Below are positions 54,831 through 61,770 of a stretch of DNA of 61,770 nucleotides, one piece after another. The DNA lies in assembly GCA_020427155.1 (NCBI GenBank), contig JAGQOW010000014.1, positions 1-61,770 of the forward strand. The letters run 5' to 3'. This stretch comes from Planctomycetales bacterium (lineage in GTDB: Bacteria > Planctomycetota > Planctomycetia > Pirellulales > Lacipirellulaceae). Each line of letters opens with the position of its first letter. Position 1 is the stretch's first letter. The position numbers were made by a program, and so were the translations under genes. Below the pieces are notes generated by a model, which did no database searches, was not told where the DNA came from, and was given only the letters and a program-made list of their open reading frames with translations.

Positions 54831-56981
54831 ATGCCCGGCAAACCAACTGATAGCGCTTCGGAGTGGCAATCACTGTCAGAAATGCTACAGCAGCGCGCTT
54901 CGGCATTTCCTCATCGGGCAGCGTTTGTCTACGAAGACGAAACACGACAAAGCGAACAATGGACCTACGGCGAGTTGGATGTGCGCTCGCGGCAGATCGC
55001 AGCCTGGTTGACCGACCACTGCAACGTGGGTGATCGAGCACTGTTGGTTTATCCGCCGGGCTTGGAGTTTGCGGCTGCTTTCTTCGGATGCATTTATGCG
55101 GGCGTCCTGCCTGTGCCGGCGACGTATCCCAAGCCGCGTCGACCGATGCCGCGCGTGGATGCGATCGCGAACGATTGCCAACCCACAGTGGTGCTGACCC
55201 ACAGCTCGGTCCTGAGCGGCTTGTGTCTCGAAGAGCAATCGCCCGCGATTTGTGCGGCCGACTGGCAAGCGACTGATGAGATCGTCGACCCGCAGTTGGC
55301 AGATTTTTGTCCCATAGCCCGGCAAGCCGAGGATTTGGCATTCTTGCAATACACCTCGGGGTCTACCTCGGAGCCCCGAGGGGTGATGGTCTCGCACGGC
55401 AATCTACTGCACAACCTGGCGGCGATTTGCGAAGGATTTGCAATCGAAACTCAGGCCGACCAGGTGCCAAAAGGGGTATTTTGGCTGCCCGCCTATCACG
55501 ACATGGGTTTGATTGGCGGGATTCTTACGCCAATCTATGTGGGAGGGACCAGTTACCTGTTGGCGCCGACCACGTTCCTGCGGACTCCGCGGCGATGGTT
55601 GGAATTGCTTTCTGAAACCCGCGCATCAATCAGCGGAGCACCGAATTTTGGCTACGAGCTGGCAGTGCAGAAGACGACTCCGGCAGAGCGATCGGAACTG
55701 CATCTGCAAGATTGGCGGCTGGCTTTCTGCGGTGCCGAACCAATCCATCCAGATACTCTGCAAGAGTTTGCCGACGCCTTTGCCGTAGCGGGATTCCGTT
55801 CAAGCGCCTTCTATCCTTGCTACGGACTCGCTGAAGTGACGCTTCTGGCTACCGGCGGCCTGGGGCCTGCTGAGCCCCGCATCGTGGCGGTCGATCGCCA
55901 ACAACTCAGCAGCCATCAGGCGACTTGCATTGAGAGCAGCGATCCGCGGGCCGTGCCGTTGGTAAGTTGCGGCTCAGCTCGCAATGGCAATACCGTGGCG
56001 ATCGTCAATCCCCAGTCAGTCGTCGAGTGTCGCGAAGGGCAGGTGGGTGAGATTTGGGTTCGTGGCGGTTCGGTAGCCCAGGGATACTGGAACCAGGAGC
56101 AGCTCAATCGAGAACTGTTCCATTCTTCGCTTAACGGCGACAGGTCGTGCGAGTTTCTTCGTACCGGAGACCTCGGCTTCTATTTAGGCGGAGAGCTATT
56201 CGTCACAGGTCGATTGAAGGACGTCATTATTATCCGTGGGCGCAATCATTACCCGCACGATCTCGAACGTACCGCCCAAGCTGCCCACGAAGCCGTTGAT
56301 CTTGGCGCCGCGTTTTCAGTTGAAGCCGAACGCGAAGAGCAGTTAGTCGTTGTTCACCAGATCCGACGCGAACACCGCAAGGCCGACATGGACGAGGTGC
56401 TGCGTTCGATCCGAACGAGCATCGTCGACGAACATGAACTCGACCCGCAGGCTATCGTTCTTATTCGCCCCGTGAGTTTGCCGATTACTTCTAGCGGGAA
56501 AGTGCAGCGAAGCCGTGCCCGCGAACAATACCTGGCAAACGAACTGCCGGTGGTAGCCCAGTGGTCCCGGCCTTTGGAGAATCGTCAGGCCGAAACTGAC
56601 CAAAATGGGCAAGCCCTGCTGGCTCCTGGTTTCCTGGAGTCTTCTCTGTCGGCCGATCCCGCGCAGCTAACGGCTGAGGTCGAGAAGTGGCTGATCAGTT
56701 GGCTGACCGAACGGGCAGATTTGGCCCAGGGGGCTATGCAGCCAGAGACGCCCTTTGCCGAGCTTGGCATCGACTCGTTGACGGCTGTCGAAATCAGCCA
56801 AGAAATGGATCAGCTGCTGGGGCTCCAGTTGCCGCCGATGGTGATTTGGAGCTATCCCTCGGCAGCCGGCTTATCAGCGTACTTGGCCGAACAGCTGCAA
56901 ACGGTTGCTGCTTCCCGTGCCCAAATCAACGGGATCCTCAACGCAGAACAATCGACCGCGATAGAACGGCCAGCTAATTGA
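54831..56981 (+). CDS. Fatty-acyl-AMP ligase fused to an acyl-carrier domain
   Basis: A 716-residue protein. The adenylation part has the P-loop LQYTSGSTSEPRGVMV, FWLPAYHDMGLIGG typical of FAAL rather than FACL enzymes, and FYPCYGLAEVTL, FLRTGDLGFY, GRLKDVIIIRGRNHYPHDLE. The C-terminal 90 residues are a carrier domain with the phosphopantetheine Ser in ELGIDSLTAVE (about Ser649). It should activate a fatty acid as acyl-AMP and load it on its own carrier, as in lipopeptide or polyketide starter units. No PKS or NRPS gene is nearby. The frame is open upstream to 54756, but the ATG at 54831 gives the normal N-terminus. Confidence 0.93.
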   Translation: MPGKPTDSASEWQSLSEMLQQRASAFPHRAAFVYEDETRQSEQWTYGELDVRSRQIAAWLTDHCNVGDRALLVYPPGLEFAAAFFGCIYAGVLPVPATYPKPRRPMPRVDAIANDCQPTVVLTHSSVLSGLCLEEQSPAICAADWQATDEIVDPQLADFCPIARQAEDLAFLQYTSGSTSEPRGVMVSHGNLLHNLAAICEGFAIETQADQVPKGVFWLPAYHDMGLIGGILTPIYVGGTSYLLAPTTFLRTPRRWLELLSETRASISGAPNFGYELAVQKTTPAERSELHLQDWRLAFCGAEPIHPDTLQEFADAFAVAGFRSSAFYPCYGLAEVTLLATGGLGPAEPRIVAVDRQQLSSHQATCIESSDPRAVPLVSCGSARNGNTVAIVNPQSVVECREGQVGEIWVRGGSVAQGYWNQEQLNRELFHSSLNGDRSCEFLRTGDLGFYLGGELFVTGRLKDVIIIRGRNHYPHDLERTAQAAHEAVDLGAAFSVEAEREEQLVVVHQIRREHRKADMDEVLRSIRTSIVDEHELDPQAIVLIRPVSLPITSSGKVQRSRAREQYLANELPVVAQWSRPLENRQAETDQNGQALLAPGFLESSLSADPAQLTAEVEKWLISWLTERADLAQGAMQPETPFAELGIDSLTAVEISQEMDQLLGLQLPPMVIWSYPSAAGLSAYLAEQLQTVAASRAQINGILNAEQSTAIERPAN

Positions 56982-57005
56982 GGGGCGCAACTCGCCGCAA
57001 CGGTA

Positions 57006-59222
57006 CTACCGAACATCGTCGGATTCGTCTGGTAGTTTCGAGGCCATCGGCAGCGGCAGGAGTTGTTCGGCATAGTGTTGAGTCTGCCGGACAGCCTGGC
57101 TTGTCTGGACGGGGCTATCGGTCGCCGTGCCGACCATTTCCACGTTCTCCTCGCCCAGGGCCGCAGAGGCTGAGGGAGTCGGGGCGTCATCGAAAGATTC
57201 GGGGTCGTCTTCGTTTTGCATTTCTTGAGGTATGTTGTCCGGCTCGACGGTCAACAGTTCCTTGTCCAGTTGTTGCTCGTAAGGGCCATGGCTTACGCGC
57301 GGGGTATTCGCCGATGCGTAATTCATGCGAATGGGGTCGCTGCTGAGGCTGCGACGACGCGAGGCGTCGTGATAAGCTTGTCGGGGCCACCCGCCCTCGC
57401 TCAGGAAGACGCCGTCGTAGTCCAGTAGCGTCCCCTTGGCAAAATGGACGTTCTTGATCGCGACCGCATATTCGGCCATGGATCGGAAGTGGTGGCTCTT
57501 GGCGTCTGCCAGTCGACGCTGAGAATCTAGCAGCAAGTCAAGCGGCGCCTTGTCAGCTTCGAATGCCGCAGTGACCGCCTCCAATTGCTGGCGTGCTGCT
57601 TCGAGCCGGTTGAAGGTGGTCTGCGAGACGGCATACGACCTCTGCATCTCAGCGACTGCGGCTGCCAGGTCGTGCAGCACTTGATGTTCTTGCTCGCGGA
57701 GGATGGCCCTCGACCGGCAGAGCTGAAGTTCGGCATTACGTGTTGCCGAAAAAGCCCGGCGATAGCCGATTGGCACGCTGAGCTCAAGCCCCAACTGCCA
57801 TTCCTGGAAGTCCCCGCTCGTGAGATCTTCGTAAGCGTTGTCAAACCGAGTCGTGCCGCCGTTTGCGTCCAATAGATCTTTGCCGAAGCCTCGCCAACGA
57901 TATCTTCCGATGGCGTCTAATCGTGGCAGCAAATGGTTCTTGCTGGCGATCCACTCCAACTCGAAACGCCGAGTTTCAAAGCGCTGGCGGCGAAGTTCGG
58001 CGCGTCGAATCACCGATTCTCGCGAGACTTCAGCCCAATCAACCTGGACCGGAGCCGAGAGAGGCTCATCAGCAGGTCGCAAGAGTCTGCCGTCGCTCGG
58101 AGGCAGGCCCATCAGCAGTCGCAATTGACGTTCGGCAACATGCACGCCGCCATTAGCGCGAAATGTACCGCCGCTGCTGCCATTGCCAGTACGTGTACCA
58201 TCGATGCGGCGTCCGCTGAGGGCATTCTGGACGTCTTCTTGAAAGCGGAAGAACTGCTCCCGAGCTTGGGCTTCTTTTTCCGCTTCGCCGCCGCGCCTGC
58301 CTGCCTTAAACAGAGCATGAATGCGGCGCCAGGTGTCCAACGCGGAGTCGCGAGCTGCTACTTTTGCGTCGAGGTCTCGATACGCGTAGTAAAGGTCCCA
58401 ATAAGCGTTTTCGATATTGCTGACGTGATCGCGAACGGCCATCTCGAAATCTGCCAGTTCGACGTCGGTATTGACGCGCGCAATCAGCACGCCGCCGTAG
58501 ACCCCTGGCAGGGTACTTGGGCCGGCAATCCGATTGAATTCCATGCCGCCGCCCTGCAGTAGCGGGTGCCTAAACTCAGTTTCCAAATTGACATTCCAGG
58601 CACTGGGGAATTGATTGCTTGGTGCGTTGTTTGCGTCGTAGTCGATGTTGTGCCGGAAGATCAGCTCCGACCCAGTGATCGCCCGTTTACTGAGTTGCGA
58701 TTGAAATACCGCGGCATCTTGATTCAAGAGGCGTGTGCCGCCGCCGAAGAATTCATTGTTGAGCGCCTTGTCGTTCTTTTCGCCAAAGATGCTGGTAGTA
58801 TATTGAGCATCAAAAGCGCTCAGCGCTGCATCGATACCAAAGCGAGGATCAGTTTCCTGCAAGGCAGGATCCCAGAAAGTCTGGGCTGTCGATGGGGATC
58901 GCAGCAGGACCCCTCCCAAGTCCCGCAGCACTTTCGAACGCGAAAGCGAAAGCTGGACCACCTCTTCCAGGGGAATGTCCCAATACTCGGGGTCTTCAGT
59001 GCTGGCCAACGTCATGGGCTCGACACTGGCCCAGTCATCTTCGATGGCGCTGCATTGGCTGACCTGCGGATATTCGACTTGCGAGGCGATAGCCTGATAG
59101 CAATCCTCGGAAACACTCGCTTTGAAGTTATGTCCACCGCGCGATCGGCAGCCAACGAACACTGCCATCGCCAGGCAGATCGACACCGAGAGCCGATTTG
59201 TAGTGGTTTGCCGAGTGTGCAT
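57006..59222 (-). CDS. TolC-family outer-membrane factor (lipoprotein)
   Basis: A 738-residue protein with a lipoprotein signal (LSVSICLAMAVFVGCRSR). The body has the two-fold helical-hairpin repeat of TolC proteins (SNIENAYWDLYYAYRDLDAK in the first; the second ends with LLDSQRRLADAKSHHFRSMAEYAVAIKNVHFAKGTLLDYDGV). The C-terminal 110 residues are polar and disordered. TolC factors form the outer-membrane channel for tripartite efflux or type I secretion. It is divergent from the GAF-HlyD gene at 59459, with 236 bases between, so the two probably form one export system (inference). Confidence 0.93.
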   Translation of the reverse strand: MHTRQTTTNRLSVSICLAMAVFVGCRSRGGHNFKASVSEDCYQAIASQVEYPQVSQCSAIEDDWASVEPMTLASTEDPEYWDIPLEEVVQLSLSRSKVLRDLGGVLLRSPSTAQTFWDPALQETDPRFGIDAALSAFDAQYTTSIFGEKNDKALNNEFFGGGTRLLNQDAAVFQSQLSKRAITGSELIFRHNIDYDANNAPSNQFPSAWNVNLETEFRHPLLQGGGMEFNRIAGPSTLPGVYGGVLIARVNTDVELADFEMAVRDHVSNIENAYWDLYYAYRDLDAKVAARDSALDTWRRIHALFKAGRRGGEAEKEAQAREQFFRFQEDVQNALSGRRIDGTRTGNGSSGGTFRANGGVHVAERQLRLLMGLPPSDGRLLRPADEPLSAPVQVDWAEVSRESVIRRAELRRQRFETRRFELEWIASKNHLLPRLDAIGRYRWRGFGKDLLDANGGTTRFDNAYEDLTSGDFQEWQLGLELSVPIGYRRAFSATRNAELQLCRSRAILREQEHQVLHDLAAAVAEMQRSYAVSQTTFNRLEAARQQLEAVTAAFEADKAPLDLLLDSQRRLADAKSHHFRSMAEYAVAIKNVHFAKGTLLDYDGVFLSEGGWPRQAYHDASRRRSLSSDPIRMNYASANTPRVSHGPYEQQLDKELLTVEPDNIPQEMQNEDDPESFDDAPTPSASAALGEENVEMVGTATDSPVQTSQAVRQTQHYAEQLLPLPMASKLPDESDDVR

Positions 59223-59458
59223 TAAGACATATGCGGGAGCGTACGAGTAGTTTGGGCCCAGCCAGCTAGCAGACTGTTCTTAGGCTCACTATCGTCTTCG
59301 ACATCCTACAACTGGCAAAATCACTAATTCCGTTACGAACCGCAAAGTTTGCCCAAGCTGCCAATGCAGCTTGAGTGTTCGTCTTTCGCAAACGATTTTC
59401 TTCGCCCTTCCTGCTAGCAGCGCAGTTTGTTGAGCGGCTTGGATATACTGAATCTGTG

Positions 59459-61525
59459 ATGTCCTCGACCGAGAAACACGAAGCAGCCACTGCAGATTGG
59501 CGCCAGCTGGAAGACTGTATAGACCAGCTCCATGAACTTGCGCGCACATCGGGCGATGCCAACGTGTTTTATCGTAGTTTGCTCGACAGTTGTGTTGCTA
59601 CCTTGGCTGCGGTTGGCGGAGCAGTTTGGTTTCCCGACGCACGGGGACGATGGACCCTAGCACACCAGACAGGCCTGGGGCAGGTCCTCGACCGCAACGC
59701 CCCTCACCTCGTTGCGGCGCACAATGCGCTGCTGCAAACGGCCGCCGCTGGCAGCGTGCCGCAAACCTTTTCTCCCCATAGCGGCAACGCTTCGGCAAGT
59801 ACCAATCCGACCGAATTTGTACTGTTCGTCTCTCCAGTGCCGAGCGATACGTCAGCCGAACCTGCCAAGCCTCGCGCCCTTGTCGAACTTTTCATGCGCG
59901 CTGGCAGTAGCCCGGCATTGCAGGCAGCCTGGCGAGAGTTTTTGACGACGATCTGCCAGCTGGCAACGACATTCCACGTGCATGATGAATTGCGAACGTT
60001 GCGTGCCGACCGCGAGCTGCACGACCAGTCCCTTGCTTTCTTGCATCGAATTCACAAGTCTACCGACCTGCGGAAAACCGTGTTCGAAATTGCCAACGAC
60101 GGTCGACGATTGGTCGATTGCGATCGGTTGAGCGTGTTGGTGCGCCATGGGCGCTCGTGGCGGCTGTTGGCCGTTAGCGGGGTAGATCGCATCCAGTCAC
60201 GTGGCGATGCGGCCAGGCGGCTCCAGCAGCTGGCTCAGAAGGTGGCAATGTGGGGTGAGCCAATTGACTATGCCGAAGGTTCAGCTGTCGAAGAAGCTGG
60301 AGTTGCAAGCCAACATCTTCCACCCGAGCTGGCGGCTCTGGTCGAGCGGCATGTCGACGAGTCGCATGCCCGACAACTGGTAGTAGTGCCGTTTGAGTTC
60401 GTCGAAGGCGATACTCGTCCTCCTCGACGGCGAAGATCAGCGAAACCGTTTGCTGCAGTCCTCATCGCCGAGCAATTCAATATGGCTACCGGCGAGTTTC
60501 CTCGCCAACGTGTAATCGAGCTGACCGCGCTTTGCGAGCCCGCCCTGCGGCTCACGACGCGATTTAATCGCTTTCCGTTGAGCCTGGTTGTACGTTGGGC
60601 CGAACGTCTTGCACGGCTGGGTTTTTTCTGGAGACTGCTCCGCTTCACCTTGTTGACTGCGGCTCTTGCAGGAGCTGTCGCTGCGCTTGTTTATGTCCCC
60701 TACGATTTCGAAGTCGAAGCCACTGCCGTTCTCTCTCCCATGGTTCAGCGCGACATTTTTGCTACCGCCGAAGGGACCGTCGCCGAAGTGCGCGTCGCTC
60801 ACGGAGACCACGTACGCGAAGGCGATGTCCTGGCGGTGCTGCACGATCCTCAACTGGCCCTGGACGAACAGCGCGTTCAGGGAGAAATCGAAACGGCCCG
60901 CAAGCGGTTGGAAACGATTACCATCGAGCGTACTGCACGTAATGTGCGCGAAGACTTGACCGAGGGGCGATTGCCGATCTCGGCAGACGGGCAGCAGCTG
61001 GAGAAACAGCTGGCCAGTCTAGATCGCCAACAGGAGATCCTCGCCGCCCGTCGCGAGGCGCTCGAGCTACGCAGCCCGATAACCGGCACCGTATTGACTC
61101 TCGATGTACAGAATCTCTTACTAACGCGCCCCGTCGAGCGGGGGCAAGTCCTCTTCACGGTGGCCGATACCAATTCGGGCTGGGAACTTCTGGCCGAGGT
61201 GAGCCAAGATCGAATTGGCCACGTCTTAGCTGCCGAGCAACAGAGCCATGCCGCACTGCCCGTGCGGTTTCGTCTCGCCGGTGACAATCAGCGAATCTAC
61301 GCTGGTCACGTCGATTCGGTAACCGCCACGGCAGTTCTCGATTCGTCGAGCTTAGAACGAGACCCGCCTACGGTGCAGGTACGTTTGGCTGTGGACGAAG
61401 AAGAGCTGTCTTCAGCGCGTCCGGGCATGACGGCCCAAGTACGGATCGATTGTGGCAGCCGCTCGTTGGGTTACGTTTGGTTGCACGACGTCTGGGAAAC
61501 TCTTTACTCGTGGGTGGTATTCTGA
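59459..61525 (+). CDS. GAF-domain/HlyD-type membrane-fusion adaptor (export locus 2)
   Basis: A 688-residue paralogue of the 3578-5710 product with the same order: a GAF-like segment (VFYRSLLDSCVATLAAVGGAVW), a second (VFEIANDGRRLVDCDRLSVLV to VERHVDESHARQLVVVPF), one membrane helix (about 394-415, TLLTAALAGAVAALVYVPY), a lipoyl half (VAEVRVAHGDHVREGDVLAVL), a coiled coil, the second half (LRSPITGTVLTLD) and a beta-barrel end. A charged insertion (PPRRRRSAK) sits at the same place as in the paralogue. Its stop overlaps the next start (TGATG), so the two genes are translationally coupled. GTG at 59456 and ATG at 59459 are adjacent; the ATG was taken. Confidence 0.9.
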   Translation: MSSTEKHEAATADWRQLEDCIDQLHELARTSGDANVFYRSLLDSCVATLAAVGGAVWFPDARGRWTLAHQTGLGQVLDRNAPHLVAAHNALLQTAAAGSVPQTFSPHSGNASASTNPTEFVLFVSPVPSDTSAEPAKPRALVELFMRAGSSPALQAAWREFLTTICQLATTFHVHDELRTLRADRELHDQSLAFLHRIHKSTDLRKTVFEIANDGRRLVDCDRLSVLVRHGRSWRLLAVSGVDRIQSRGDAARRLQQLAQKVAMWGEPIDYAEGSAVEEAGVASQHLPPELAALVERHVDESHARQLVVVPFEFVEGDTRPPRRRRSAKPFAAVLIAEQFNMATGEFPRQRVIELTALCEPALRLTTRFNRFPLSLVVRWAERLARLGFFWRLLRFTLLTAALAGAVAALVYVPYDFEVEATAVLSPMVQRDIFATAEGTVAEVRVAHGDHVREGDVLAVLHDPQLALDEQRVQGEIETARKRLETITIERTARNVREDLTEGRLPISADGQQLEKQLASLDRQQEILAARREALELRSPITGTVLTLDVQNLLLTRPVERGQVLFTVADTNSGWELLAEVSQDRIGHVLAAEQQSHAALPVRFRLAGDNQRIYAGHVDSVTATAVLDSSSLERDPPTVQVRLAVDEEELSSARPGMTAQVRIDCGSRSLGYVWLHDVWETLYSWVVF

Positions 61526-61770
61526 TGAGTTTGAGTCAACGTCGAAGTGCCTGGTTGCTGCTGGGACTGCTGATCAAGATTTGTACAGCGCCGGAAAGCG
61601 TTGTTCAGGGATCTCCCCTGCAGGTCGAATCGGTCGTTTTACGGCCGTTGCAAGACGCCGAAGTCTCTGCACAGCAAGCAGGACTGCTCGATCGAATTGT
61701 GGCAAGCGAGGGGCGTCGAGTCGAACAGGGACAGCTCTTAGCCGCCCTGGATGCCCGCGAAGCCAGGTTG
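61525..61770 (+). CDS. HlyD-family adaptor (export locus 2), 3' end cut off by window
   Basis: The first 82 codons. A signal-like N-terminus (AWLLLGLLIKICTA) precedes a lipoyl-half sequence (LLDRIVASEGRRVEQGQLLAALDAREARL), which aligns with VLIQMSVREGSRVGKGELLAVIDDREAKM in the 5770-6714 gene. The ATG overlaps the stop of the GAF-HlyD gene (TGATG). This shows that locus 2 repeats the gene order of locus 1; a third gene (M50-HlyD) may follow beyond the window. Confidence 0.88.
   Translation, partial: MSLSQRRSAWLLLGLLIKICTAPESVVQGSPLQVESVVLRPLQDAEVSAQQAGLLDRIVASEGRRVEQGQLLAALDAREARL

Noticed and set aside
1..61770. CRISPR arrays, intact insertion sequences or an integrated phage
   Set aside because: No regularly spaced direct repeats, no transposase or integrase frame and no phage structural genes were seen.

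Overview
The window reads as chromosomal DNA of a planctomycete, most likely Pirellulales. The evidence is the mix of lineage-typical families: a DUF1559 prepilin-like protein, a DUF1501 Tat-exported protein, a DUF1570-like HExxH protein, a sulfatase, an EF-hand repeat protein, a PEP-CTERM-like surface protein, FG-GAP repeats and planctomycete-type GAF-HlyD export proteins. Genes are mostly monocistronic or in short runs on both strands, with housekeeping genes (lysA, infA, glyA, pyrE, fabH, pepF, tRNA-His) scattered among secreted and membrane proteins. No integrated phage, intact insertion sequence or CRISPR array was seen.

Left part (1-15.5 kb): a truncated lysA, a large secreted protein and infA lie on the minus strand. 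They are followed on the plus strand by a three-gene export operon: a GAF-HlyD fusion, a HlyD adaptor, and a PqqD-like/M50 protease/HlyD fusion. Next come an AsmA-like protein, a secreted HExxH protein and glyA. Middle part (15.5-34.7 kb): an orphan receiver, a secreted repeat protein, a hydrolase, an endonuclease III-like glycosylase, a LysM protein with a decayed L,D-transpeptidase-like tail, pyrE, a possible nuclease-like protein, fabH, pepF, FG-GAP, DUF1559 and lipoprotein genes, a sugar isomerase, a sulfatase and a DUF1570-like protein, ending at a small membrane protein and tRNA-His.

Right-centre (35-50 kb): an EF-hand protein, a PEP-CTERM-like protein and a seven-haem cytochrome c. Then a divergent metabolic cluster (MFS, TauD-like dioxygenase, aldo/keto reductase facing a Gfo/Idh/MocA oxidoreductase), a P-type ATPase resembling animal Na,K-ATPases, an RHS remnant, a DUF1501 protein, and a candidate structured RNA ending in a near-ideal intrinsic terminator. 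Right end (50-61.8 kb): small membrane proteins, a DUF2780-like protein, a HerA-like ATPase, a lipoprotein and a fatty-acyl-AMP ligase fused to a carrier domain. A TolC-like outer-membrane factor follows, divergent from a second GAF-HlyD gene that overlaps a second HlyD gene running off the window.

The most interesting theme is the pair of paralogous export loci at the two ends. Together they supply an outer-membrane factor, cytosolic GAF sensor domains fused to periplasmic adaptor arms, a second adaptor, and an intramembrane metalloprotease fused to an adaptor and a PqqD-like domain. No ABC or RND pump is visible next to either. This could be a poorly described planctomycete export or peptide-processing machine; that function is inference.
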